A stretch of DNA of 64,000 bases from Bacillus sp. SORGH_AS_0510 (GTDB taxonomy: Bacteria; Bacillota; Bacilli; Bacillales; Cytobacillaceae), in the NCBI RefSeq assembly GCF_030818775.1, contig NZ_JAUTAU010000001.1:1864001-1928000 (forward strand). Direction: 5' to 3'. Of this stretch, positions 56,143 to 64,000 are shown piece by piece. Both the position numbers and the translations under genes were made by a program. The notes below the pieces were generated by a model. It did no database searches. It had not been told where the DNA came from and worked only from the letters and a program-made list of their open reading frames with translations. Within the stretch, counting starts at the first letter, position 1. Each line of letters opens with the position of its first letter.

Positions 56143-56464
56143 AGGATATTTCTTACTAGAACTACTCCTTTCACTTTCTGCTTTATTAATGTTATTTACT
56201 TTTCTAGTGCCGCTGCTAGTGCAGATTCGAGATCAGTCACAGCAATTAAAAATAGAAAATCATGCGCGGCAGTATATGTTCGAAGAATTACAGGCACGAT
56301 TGATGGATCAGCAAAGTTTTAAAAATTATTCGGTTAGCCAAGATGGGGTTATATACCAAATTGTTTGGCATGACACTTATGAGGCAGGCAGAAAGGTGGT
56401 GTGTGTGAAAGTTGAAAGAAATTCCTTCGTTCATGAAATTGAAAAATGCGGGATTTTCGAATGA
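56126..56464 (+). CDS. comGE: Minor pseudopilin ComGE
   Basis: 112 aa from ATG 56126, inside the end of comGD. The prepilin-like site is KGYFLLELLLSLSA, with Tyr replacing Phe at +1. Overlaps comGF by 53 bp. Confidence 0.83.
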   Translation: MLQTSKGYFLLELLLSLSALLMLFTFLVPLLVQIRDQSQQLKIENHARQYMFEELQARLMDQQSFKNYSVSQDGVIYQIVWHDTYEAGRKVVCVKVERNSFVHEIEKCGIFE

Positions 56465-56888
56465 CAAAGCATTTACGCTTATTGAAGTGTTACTTGCTTT
56501 TTCAATTTTTAGTATCATTATTTTCTTTATGATCCCGATTTTTCAAATTACCTTAAACCAAAAGGATATTTCAGAGAAATTAAAATCGATGGAATGGGAA
56601 GTTTTTAGCAGTCAAATAAAGAAAGAAGTTCGTTTTTCCACACGTGCACAGGTCCTTTCTGGACGTCTCGTCCTAACAAAGGAAAATGAAATAGTACAAA
56701 TTGAAAAATACGGCACCAACTTACGCAGGCGTGTAAATTCAACTGGAAATGAAATTATACTGCAGGACGTTTCACAGTTTACTTTAACAGTAAAAAACAA
56801 TGCGGTTAAAATTACTGTTGTTGATCTTTTAGGTAAAGTGTACACAGTAACCGTTTATTCATTGGTAGATTGGAACACCAGTCCATGA
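56412..56888 (+). CDS. comGF: Minor pseudopilin ComGF
   Basis: 158 aa. Motif NDKA then FTLIEVLLAFSIF after an 18-residue leader. A TTG at 56412, behind AAAGGTGG about 12 bp upstream, is the only start near a ribosome site; ATG 56433 has none. The body is the ComGF domain. Confidence 0.86.
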   Translation: MKEIPSFMKLKNAGFSNDKAFTLIEVLLAFSIFSIIIFFMIPIFQITLNQKDISEKLKSMEWEVFSSQIKKEVRFSTRAQVLSGRLVLTKENEIVQIEKYGTNLRRRVNSTGNEIILQDVSQFTLTVKNNAVKITVVDLLGKVYTVTVYSLVDWNTSP

Positions 56889-57268
56889 AAAATAGCGAGA
56901 AAGGATTTACTTATCCTCTGACACTATGTTTACTTATTGTTTTTTTATTATTCTTTTCCATGCATGTAGACCAATTGTTGATGGAAAGAAAAATTGCACA
57001 TGAAACTAGTTCTATTCAGCAGGAAGAATATTATTTTCTCTCCTCTGTAAAAAAAGTGGAGGCACTTTATCAAAGCGGAGTAGCACTTCCACTGAAAGGG
57101 TCGTGGATGTATTGTAATGGATCCATGGTGTACCAAGCAGAGCTTCCTATAGGTAACACCCAAAAAGTGACCTTTAATTTAGTGTTAAATTCAGGTATAG
57201 CCGTCAGTGGAAGTGGAAGTTTTGATCTTGTAACGAAAAAACTGACAAAATGGATGGAAGTAAAATAA
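56885..57268 (+). CDS. comGG: Minor pseudopilin ComGG
   Basis: 127 aa from ATG 56885, sharing ATGA with the comGF stop. Short leader NSEKG then FTYPLTLCLLIVFLL. Last pilin of the operon. Confidence 0.84.
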   Translation: MKNSEKGFTYPLTLCLLIVFLLFFSMHVDQLLMERKIAHETSSIQQEEYYFLSSVKKVEALYQSGVALPLKGSWMYCNGSMVYQAELPIGNTQKVTFNLVLNSGIAVSGSGSFDLVTKKLTKWMEVK

Positions 57269-57349
57269 GTAGTTTGAAAAAAGTGTTCCTGGACATACTT
57301 GTTACTGAGAAGAAGGGATGTATCCTTCTGCAGAAAGGCAGGGTTGTCC

Positions 57350-57538
57350 ATGAAGACCAATGATTATGTTAAATACATGACTCAAACTATTGTGAAATAT
57401 GCGGACCAACCAAGAGATGAAAGGAAAAGACTGCGTTCAGAAAGAAAAGAAGGACGAGCATCTTTTTGGTATCGATGGTTTGGAATTTTACCGTACATCC
57501 TATATTTTCAAATGATTAAGAAACGAAAGAGAGGCTGA
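57350..57538 (+). CDS. yqzE: YqzE family protein
   Basis: 62 aa from ATG 57350. Opening [17 protein letters not shown] and [12 protein letters not shown] match YqzE, found behind comGG in Bacillus. Basic and probably membrane-associated at the C-terminus. The longer frame upstream is ignored. Function unknown. Confidence 0.85.
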   Translation: MKTNDYVKYMTQTIVKYADQPRDERKRLRSERKEGRASFWYRWFGILPYILYFQMIKKRKRG

Positions 57539-57567
57539 TTTTATTACAATAGTCAGCCTCTTTTTTT
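57530..57567 (+). terminator. Terminator after yqzE (end of the comG operon)
   Basis: AGAGGCTGA / TCAGCCTCT hairpin with an A/T-rich loop and T7. Confidence 0.85.
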
Positions 57568-57569
57568 GT

Positions 57570-58361
57570 TTAAATAGCCTTGTCGGTCAGGTAAAATAGA
57601 CCACCGTTGATAAATGAAATATTTATTTTAGGCTCATATTGCTCCTGCAATGCTTTTTTTTCTGTCTCATAGTTTTCATTTTCTTCCTCTATTTCTTCAT
57701 AAAAATGCTCGAGGAGTCGTAAATCTTGGTCCCATCGCTTTCTCGCTTCCTCCGCCCATAAATGATCGTCTTCAGCAACCAATGATTTTAGATAATTCTC
57801 GATACGTAAAAATCCACTTTTAGGTTTTACTAACGGTGATAATGTAAAAGAGTAATCTGGTATTTTAGGTGTTAACGGGATTTGCTGTAAATGATCATGG
57901 AAATCTTCAATCATTTGTCCATTAATAAGCTGTAAACCAATGGATTTAAAAACATCTCGCTTACGGTCACATTGATAGGATATCTTAACATTCATACACA
58001 GCCATGGTAATAAGGGTGTTTGGTGATTATGATGGTTATGATTTTCGTAAAGCCGGATATAGCTAGCCAGATTTTTGGTGGACTGAAAAATTTGATGAAG
58101 CCTTGGTGAACCAAAATGAATAATCTCACCCTTAATATGGTCTGGTGCTAATTCTTTATTGGTGATAAAGGTAAGCTGCATAGGGTTAGGGATTCCGCCA
58201 GTTTTTTCAAGGTAATGCCAGTAAAATGGGCGGTTCATCAATTCTTTATCAAGCTCAATGGTTAATTGAACGGTTAGATAGCCCTTTTGATTTTCTATGA
58301 TGGGGCAGTCATTGGCTTGAAAATAACTGATAAGAAAATTATGAATTTCCTGCTGCTGCAT
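57570..58361 (-). CDS. yqhG: YqhG family protein
   Basis: 263 aa, soluble, no clear catalytic motif. The family start QEIHNFLISYFQAND is followed by a mixed fold, then a Glu-rich coiled-coil at about residues 215-245. Overlaps the preceding helicase gene by 23 bp, so the two form an operon. Role unknown. Confidence 0.85.
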   Translation of the reverse strand: MQQQEIHNFLISYFQANDCPIIENQKGYLTVQLTIELDKELMNRPFYWHYLEKTGGIPNPMQLTFITNKELAPDHIKGEIIHFGSPRLHQIFQSTKNLASYIRLYENHNHHNHQTPLLPWLCMNVKISYQCDRKRDVFKSIGLQLINGQMIEDFHDHLQQIPLTPKIPDYSFTLSPLVKPKSGFLRIENYLKSLVAEDDHLWAEEARKRWDQDLRLLEHFYEEIEEENENYETEKKALQEQYEPKINISFINGGLFYLTDKAI

Positions 58362-60027
58362 GCGAATCCCCTTCCTTTAAGGTTTGTGCAAATTCAATCA
58401 TGGATGATAAGTTCTCCATTTTTATTCTCATTTCACCCTCTGAAACGGATTGTCCAAATATATCGATAAGATGATCTTCGATATTGCCAAATTCTAATTT
58501 TGTTAATATATCATCAAGTTCTCCGATAACCTTTTCGAACAAGTTTATTTTTTCATAAAGGAGTTTTAAAATATGCTCCTCGACTGTATTTTTGATTGCA
58601 AAGTTATAAATCATAACGTCCTTTTCTTGGCCTAAACGATGAATCCGTCCGATCCGCTGTTCAAGCCTCATAGGGTTCCATGGCAAATCAAAGTTAATAA
58701 TATGATTACAAAATTGCAGGTTTATCCCTTCACCGCCAGCTTCTGTAGCAATAAGTACTTGTGCATGTTTTTGGAACAGCTCACGCATCCAGTCCTTTTT
58801 CCCACGTTTAAATCCTCCACGAAATGGAACGGAAGAAATGCCATGTTGCTTTAAATACCACTGCAGATACATTTGAGTCGCACGATATTCCGTAAAGATA
58901 ATGACCTTATCATTTACCTTCTGTATTAATTCCAATGCTTTTTCGGCCTTGGAATTTTTCTGAACAGCTTCCACTTTACTAATTAAGTAGTGAATTTGTT
59001 CCTCAAAGGCAGGCCCTCTATCCTCCTTTTTTTGCAGCATGTTTTTTAATGTGTAGAAAACAGCTTCTCGGCTGCTGCATGCCTCGCGCTGCAGTGTCAT
59101 AACAGAGAAGGCACTTGTCTGCAGCCAATCCCCCTCACTTTTTAGATTCGTAATCGATTCATATAAATCTTTTTCCTGAGAGGAAAATTGAATTGGAATT
59201 GTTTCTACATGTCTCTTTGTCCATTCAATACCAGTATCTGCCCGGCGGTTCCGGATCATTACCTTATTGACTAATTCCTTTAAGTGCTCATCATCATTTA
59301 ATGAACGTGCATCTCGTTTGTATTTTTCGTAAAAAGCTGTTTCACTTCCTAAATGTCCTGGCTTAAGAAGCGAAACAAGGTTAAAAATCTCCTCAATCCT
59401 ATTTTGAATAGGGGTTGCAGTTAACAATAAACAAAATTTCTTTTTTAGATTTTGAACAAACTCGTAGTTTTTTGTTTTATTATTTTTAAGTTTGTGTGCT
59501 TCGTCAATAATAATTAAGTCATAATCCAGCTTTGCAATAATATCTCGATGAGGATTTCGTTTTGCTGTATCAATGGATGAGACCACTACATCACATTGTT
59601 CCCATACATAGCTTTTCCTCTGTGCAACTGCGGGGATGAAGAACTTGCTGTTTAATTCCATGGCCCATTGCGTAACTAATGAAGCTGGGACAAGAATAAG
59701 TACTTTTTTCACCAGTCCACGAATCATGTATTCTTTTAAAATCAAACCTGCCTCAATGGTCTTTCCAAGACCAACTTCATCTGCAAGGATTGCTTTTCCA
59801 TTCATGTTCTCAATTACTTGCTTGGCTGTTTCAAGCTGGTGAGGAAGCGGTGTTAAGTTAGGCAAATGCTTCGGAGCCTGCAAGCCTTCAAATTCAGGAA
59901 TGACGAGATGCTTTTCAACTCCTATCGCAAGTTTAAATAGTTCCCAATTACCCCAGGGTCCATCATTTTCAATTCTATGCAAGAAATCATCCTGCCAAGA
60001 GGAATCAAATTCAATTTTGACAGACAT
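58339..60027 (-). CDS. yqhH: SNF2-family helicase-like ATPase (YqhH)
   Basis: 562 aa. Walker A as DEVGLGKTIEAGL, IIDEAHKLKN (DEAH), LTATPIQN, and the C-terminal helicase lobe with EAGGEGINLQ and EQRIGRIHRLGQ. Lacks a long N-terminal extension. Partner of yqhG. DNA or protein-remodelling ATPase; target unknown. AAAAGGAG precedes the ATG. Confidence 0.92.
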   Translation of the reverse strand: MSVKIEFDSSWQDDFLHRIENDGPWGNWELFKLAIGVEKHLVIPEFEGLQAPKHLPNLTPLPHQLETAKQVIENMNGKAILADEVGLGKTIEAGLILKEYMIRGLVKKVLILVPASLVTQWAMELNSKFFIPAVAQRKSYVWEQCDVVVSSIDTAKRNPHRDIIAKLDYDLIIIDEAHKLKNNKTKNYEFVQNLKKKFCLLLTATPIQNRIEEIFNLVSLLKPGHLGSETAFYEKYKRDARSLNDDEHLKELVNKVMIRNRRADTGIEWTKRHVETIPIQFSSQEKDLYESITNLKSEGDWLQTSAFSVMTLQREACSSREAVFYTLKNMLQKKEDRGPAFEEQIHYLISKVEAVQKNSKAEKALELIQKVNDKVIIFTEYRATQMYLQWYLKQHGISSVPFRGGFKRGKKDWMRELFQKHAQVLIATEAGGEGINLQFCNHIINFDLPWNPMRLEQRIGRIHRLGQEKDVMIYNFAIKNTVEEHILKLLYEKINLFEKVIGELDDILTKLEFGNIEDHLIDIFGQSVSEGEMRIKMENLSSMIEFAQTLKEGDSHAAAGNS

Positions 60028-60191
60028 CTTTTCAGCTCCTTTTCTTATAAAAAAGACTATTGCCCAATGTAATGTTTTAATGGTAGGATGAAAATAGCTT
60101 TGAATGTTTTAAATATTTTAATAAGGTAATTTACTTTAGTAGTATAATTAGTATGACCAAATAGGAAAATATTATAATTGCGAATGATAAC

Positions 60192-60347
60192 AAGGGGAGA
60201 GACTACCTTTGTAGCGCCGAAGGAGCAAGCGGAAATCTGTGAATCTCTCAGGCAAAAGAACTCTTGTTTGACGCAACTCTGGAGAGTGCTGCGCTAATGC
60301 TGTAGCCACCAAAGGGGAAAGCCATTTATTCGGTAAACTTTCAGGTG
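60192..60347 (+). ncRNA. Tandem glycine riboswitch of the gcv operon
   Basis: Two aptamers are visible. The first is around GGGGAGAGACTACC...GCGCCGAAGGAGCAAGC...CTCTCAGGCAAAAGAAC. The second is around CTCTGGAGAGTGCTGCGC...GCCACCAAAGGGGAAAGCC...CTTTCAGGTGC (60276-60347). These match the gcvT motif in order and spacing. Located 80 bp before gcvT. Glycine binding should permit transcription of the glycine-cleavage genes. Confidence 0.95.
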
Positions 60348-60349
60348 CA

Positions 60350-60396
60350 AGGACAGAGACCTTCTTATGTTAAAGGGAGGTTTCTGTCCTTTTTTA
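60350..60396 (+). terminator. Expression-platform terminator of the glycine riboswitch
   Basis: AGGACAGAGACC / GGTTTCTGTCCT hairpin followed by T6, next to the second aptamer. Glycine would be expected to prevent its formation. Confidence 0.88.
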
Positions 60397-60425
60397 TGTT
60401 TTTCAAATTGAAGGGGGGATTAAGG

Positions 60426-61529
60426 ATGACAGAATTAAAACGTACTCCGCTTTTTAATGTATATAAAGAATTCGGAGGGAAAACCATCGATTTTGGTGGA
60501 TGGGAGCTGCCTGTTCAATTCTCAAGCATTAAGGAAGAACATGAAGCAGTCCGCAGTCGTGCTGGGTTGTTTGATGTTTCTCACATGGGTGAAATCGAAG
60601 TAAAAGGCTCTGATAGTCTAGGCTACTTACAAAAAATGATGACAAATGATATCTCAAAAATTAAAAACGGTGGTGCACAGTATACAGCCATGTGCTACGA
60701 AAATGGCGGGACTGTCGATGATTTGCTTGTCTATAAAATAGAGGACAATCACTATCTTCTTGTTGTTAATGCTTCTAATATTGAGAAGGACTTCAACTGG
60801 CTTGAAGACCATTTATCAGGTGATGTAAGCATTGAAAATCTGTCTGAAACAACAGCTCAACTTGCACTTCAGGGTCCTCTTGGTGAACAAGTGCTGCAAA
60901 AGCTTACGGAAACAGATTTACGTGAAATTGGCTTTTTTAAATTCCAGCAAGAAGTTAGCATAGACGGTAAAAAAGCTCTTGTATCAAGAACTGGATATAC
61001 AGGTGAAGACGGTTTCGAAGTGTACTGTAATTCTGCTGATGCCGAACAAATTTGGAAAGCCATATTAGAGGCAGGAAAAGAAGAAGGAGTTCTTCCTTGT
61101 GGTTTAGGAGCGCGTGATACACTTCGTTTTGAGTCTGTTTTAGCTCTATATGGACAGGAACTTTCACCTGAAATCTCTCCACTTGAAGCTGGAATTGGCT
61201 TTGCTGTTAAACTTAACAAAGAAGCAGATTTTATTGGGAGAGAAGCTTTAATACAACAAAAAGAGGCAGGGCTCTCTAGAAAAATTGTGGGGATTGAAAT
61301 GATTGATCGTGGGATCCCGCGTCATGGCTATCCTGTTTATAAAGGGGATGTGCTTATTGGAGAAGTAACAACGGGTACACAATCACCTACATTGAAAAGA
61401 AATATCGGTCTTGCCCTTATTTCGTCTGAATTTACTGGATTAGATACTGAAGTAGAAGTAGAGATTCGAGGTAAACGCTTAAAAGCTACAGTTGTTCCAA
61501 CACCTTTTTATAAAAGAGAAAAGAAATAA
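60426..61529 (+). CDS. gcvT: Glycine cleavage T protein (aminomethyltransferase)
   Basis: 367 aa from ATG 60426. Transfers the aminomethyl carbon to tetrahydrofolate. Family signatures: [41 protein letters not shown], and [19 protein letters not shown] lies upstream; the 27-residue extension overlaps the terminator and is discarded. Confidence 0.97.
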   Translation: MTELKRTPLFNVYKEFGGKTIDFGGWELPVQFSSIKEEHEAVRSRAGLFDVSHMGEIEVKGSDSLGYLQKMMTNDISKIKNGGAQYTAMCYENGGTVDDLLVYKIEDNHYLLVVNASNIEKDFNWLEDHLSGDVSIENLSETTAQLALQGPLGEQVLQKLTETDLREIGFFKFQQEVSIDGKKALVSRTGYTGEDGFEVYCNSADAEQIWKAILEAGKEEGVLPCGLGARDTLRFESVLALYGQELSPEISPLEAGIGFAVKLNKEADFIGREALIQQKEAGLSRKIVGIEMIDRGIPRHGYPVYKGDVLIGEVTTGTQSPTLKRNIGLALISSEFTGLDTEVEVEIRGKRLKATVVPTPFYKREKK

Positions 61530-61547
61530 CAGAAGGGAGCTAGGTTT

Positions 61548-62894
61548 ATGAAACATCGCTATTTACCTATGACTGAACAAGATAAGAAGGCTATGCTTGA
61601 AACCATTGGTGTTTCTTCAATTGATGAATTATTTAGCGATATCCCTGAGAAAGTGAAATTCAAGGGTGAATACAACATTAAACAGGCAAAGTCTGAAACA
61701 GCTTTAATGAAAGAGCTATTTCAAATGGCGAGCCGTAATGCAGACTTAAAAAGGAATGTCTCTTTTCTAGGTGCAGGTGTTTATGATCATTACATGCCTG
61801 TCATTGTTGATCATGTTATTTCTCGTTCTGAATTTTATACAGCCTATACACCATATCAGCCGGAAATCTCTCAAGGAGAACTGCAAGCGATTTTTGAATT
61901 TCAAACGATGATTTGTGAATTAACAGGGATGGATGTTGCAAACTCTTCCATGTATGACGGCGGTACAGCACTTGCTGAAGCTGCTATGCTTAGTGCGGGT
62001 CATACTAAGAGAAAGACAATCTTAGTGTCTAGTGCCGTTCACCCAGAGTCTCGTGAAGTTCTTAAAACGTATGCTAAGGGTCAATATCTTGATGTGGTTG
62101 AAGTGCCTGTAACTAATGGTGTAACAGATGTGGAAGCTTTAAAAGGGCTTGTGAATTCTGATGTTGCAGCTGTGATTGTTCAGTATCCAAACTTCTTTGG
62201 CCGGATTGAGCCTTTAAAAGAACTTGAAGAGATTATCCATGAAAACAAATCCATGTTTGTAGTGTCTAGCAACCCATTGTCATTAGGTGTATTAACACCT
62301 CCTGGAAAATTTGGTGCGGACATTGTGATCGGTGATGCTCAACCTTTTGGTATTCCAACAGCCTTCGGGGGACCACACTGCGGATACTTTGCGGTTACAA
62401 CTAAATTAATGCGTAAGGTACCAGGACGTCTTGTTGGACAAACAACAGATGATCAAGGACGCCGTGGTTTTGTTTTAACTCTTCAAGCACGTGAACAGCA
62501 TATTCGTCGTGATAAAGCGACATCAAATATTTGTTCTAACCAAGCGTTAAATGCATTGGCAGCATCTGTTGCCATGACGGCACTCGGTAAAAAAGGTGTC
62601 CGTGAAATGGCAGCAGCTAACTTACAAAAAGCACATTATGCTAAAATTGCTTTTAAAGAAGCTGGATTTGAAATTTTGTATGACGGTCATTCATTCAATG
62701 AATTTGTCGTGAAACTAAATAAACCAGTTAAAGAATTGAACCAAAAGCTTTTACAAAAGGGAATCATTGGCGGCTATGATTTAGGTCGTGACTATGCTGA
62801 TCTCGCTAATCATATGTTGATTGCTGTAACAGAACAAAGGTCTAAGGAAGAAATTGATACTTTAGTGAAAGAATTGGGGGATTTGCATGCATAA
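61548..62894 (+). CDS. gcvPA: Glycine dehydrogenase (decarboxylating) subunit 1
   Basis: 448 aa, N-terminal half of the P protein. Markers: [47 protein letters not shown], and [11 protein letters not shown]. The P enzyme is split in two in Firmicutes; the PLP-lysine is in subunit 2. Overlaps gcvPB by 8 bp. Confidence 0.96.
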   Translation: MKHRYLPMTEQDKKAMLETIGVSSIDELFSDIPEKVKFKGEYNIKQAKSETALMKELFQMASRNADLKRNVSFLGAGVYDHYMPVIVDHVISRSEFYTAYTPYQPEISQGELQAIFEFQTMICELTGMDVANSSMYDGGTALAEAAMLSAGHTKRKTILVSSAVHPESREVLKTYAKGQYLDVVEVPVTNGVTDVEALKGLVNSDVAAVIVQYPNFFGRIEPLKELEEIIHENKSMFVVSSNPLSLGVLTPPGKFGADIVIGDAQPFGIPTAFGGPHCGYFAVTTKLMRKVPGRLVGQTTDDQGRRGFVLTLQAREQHIRRDKATSNICSNQALNALAASVAMTALGKKGVREMAAANLQKAHYAKIAFKEAGFEILYDGHSFNEFVVKLNKPVKELNQKLLQKGIIGGYDLGRDYADLANHMLIAVTEQRSKEEIDTLVKELGDLHA

Positions 62895-64000
62895 TCAAGA
62901 CCAGGCGCTCATTTTTGAACTTAGTACACCGGGTCGAATCGGATACAGCCTTCCAGAAATGGATGTACCTGAATTAGACCTTAACAGTCTTCTTCCTGAA
63001 GGTTACGTGCGTGAAGAAGAACCTGAACTTCCAGAAGTATCTGAACTGGATATTATGCGCCATTATACTGCGCTTTCTAGAAGAAACCATGGAGTTGATT
63101 CTGGTTTCTATCCATTAGGTTCTTGTACCATGAAATATAATCCAAAAATTAATGAAAATGTTGCTCGTTTCAATGGGTTTGCTCATGTGCATCCGCTACA
63201 AGATGAAAGCTCAGTCCAAGGTGCACTTGAGCTATTATATGATTTGCAACAACATCTAATTGAAATTACAGGAATGGATGAAGTAACACTTCAACCAGCT
63301 GCAGGAGCACATGGTGAATGGACAGGGTTAATGTTAATTCGTGCTTACCATGAAGCAAATGGCGACCTGAAGCGTACAAAGGTTATTGTTCCAGACTCTG
63401 CCCATGGCACAAACCCGGCGTCCGCTACAATTGCAGGATTAGAAACAATTACTGTTAAATCTAATGAAAATGGTCTTGTAGATCTTGAGGACTTAAGAAG
63501 AGTAGTTGGAGAAGATACTGCAGCACTAATGTTAACCAATCCAAACACACTAGGACTTTTTGAGGAGAACATTCTTGAAATGGCTGAGATTGTCCATGGA
63601 GTAGGTGGAAAGCTGTATTATGATGGTGCCAACTTAAATGCGGTTCTATCAAAAGCTAGACCTGGGGATATGGGATTTGATGTGGTTCACTTAAATCTTC
63701 ATAAAACCTTCACTGGTCCACATGGTGGCGGTGGTCCTGGTTCAGGTCCAGTTGGTGTTAAAGCTGATTTAATTCCGTACCTTCCAAAGCCAGTTATCGC
63801 TAAGCGCGGTGATGAGTATGTACTAGATTATGATCGCCCACAATCTATTGGCCGAGTGAAACCATACTACGGAAACTTTGGTATTAATGTTCGTGCATAT
63901 ACGTATATACGCTCAATGGGTCCTGATGGATTAAAGGCAGTAACTGAGTATGCAGTGTTAAATGCAAACTATATGATGAGAAGGCTTGCTGAATACTATG
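62887..64000 (+). CDS. gcvPB: Glycine dehydrogenase (decarboxylating) subunit 2, cut by window end
   Basis: Open from ATG 62887 to the end of the window (about 371 residues seen of ~490). Contains [37 protein letters not shown], and the PLP-lysine motif [17 protein letters not shown]. Overlaps gcvPA; the stop lies outside the window. Confidence 0.95.
   Translation, partial: MHNQDQALIFELSTPGRIGYSLPEMDVPELDLNSLLPEGYVREEEPELPEVSELDIMRHYTALSRRNHGVDSGFYPLGSCTMKYNPKINENVARFNGFAHVHPLQDESSVQGALELLYDLQQHLIEITGMDEVTLQPAAGAHGEWTGLMLIRAYHEANGDLKRTKVIVPDSAHGTNPASATIAGLETITVKSNENGLVDLEDLRRVVGEDTAALMLTNPNTLGLFEENILEMAEIVHGVGGKLYYDGANLNAVLSKARPGDMGFDVVHLNLHKTFTGPHGGGGPGSGPVGVKADLIPYLPKPVIAKRGDEYVLDYDRPQSIGRVKPYYGNFGINVRAYTYIRSMGPDGLKAVTEYAVLNANYMMRRLAEYY

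Noticed and set aside
60128..60190. Promoter of the gcv operon
   Set aside because: TATAAT occurs at 60173-60178 but I found no convincing -35 at the right distance, so it is not listed as a feature.

Overview
The window is low-GC Firmicute chromosome with Bacillus subtilis-like gene order. It runs recO - glyS - ccpN - yqfL - yqxD - dnaG - sigA - cccA - trmK - nif3 - ispH - cshB - nfo - zur - ispG - sodA - pbpA - pst - yqgN - yqgP - glcK - yqgT - comG - yqhH - gcv. A single-chain glycyl-tRNA synthetase, an acyl-CoA dehydrogenase after sigA, phoU at the end of the pst operon, and GC-rich interspersed repeats suggest a Bacillaceae genome outside the B. subtilis group, perhaps Neobacillus-like. 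The genus is an inference from layout, not a measured placement. I saw no rRNA, tRNA or CRISPR.

Layout. 1-7.3 kb is the macromolecular synthesis region: recO end, T-box-controlled glyS, ccpN with a frameshift, its modulator yqfL, a decayed yqxD, dnaG and sigA. 7.5-16.3 kb holds an acyl-CoA dehydrogenase with a catabolite-repression-like site, cytochrome c550, trmK/nif3, ispH, a vrrA-like gene, cshB and nfo. 16.4-25.9 kb holds the znuC-znuB-zur zinc operon behind a Zur-like box, yqfW, yqfX, ispG, several membrane or LysM proteins, an Fnr-type regulator, sodA and an MFS transporter. 26.0-33.5 kb is pbpA and the PhoP-box-controlled pstS-C-A-B-B-phoU operon.

33,566-36,632 is a 3,067-bp mobile element. 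It has 37-bp terminal inverted repeats (34 of 37 matching) and a 9-bp target duplication. It encodes a small putative DNA-binding protein, a 646-aa zinc-finger/HTH transposase-like protein and a 105-aa protein of unknown role. It sits inside the hairpin of the terminator that once ended the pst operon, and it carries its own terminator just inside each end. I consider it the most interesting object in the window.

36.8-50.7 kb: a DUF4912-glycosyltransferase-unknown cluster, rpmG, folate cyclo-ligase, a DUF92 protein, ldh behind a Rex-like box, rhomboid gluP, glcK, a peptidoglycan peptidase, a broken yqgU, and small yqg genes. 50.9-57.5 kb: a MidA-like methyltransferase and, further on, a winged-helix regulator with four cysteines. 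Both genes have the same 12-bp operator-like word in front of them. Then comes the complete comGA-GG competence pilus operon with yqzE. 57.5-64 kb: yqhG-yqhH on the minus strand, then the glycine-riboswitch-controlled gcvT-gcvPA-gcvPB operon, cut by the window end.

Three genes (ccpN, yqxD, yqgU) carry single-base frameshifts, most of them at base runs. yqxD also has a real internal deletion. The simple frameshifts could be genuine gene loss or base-calling error.
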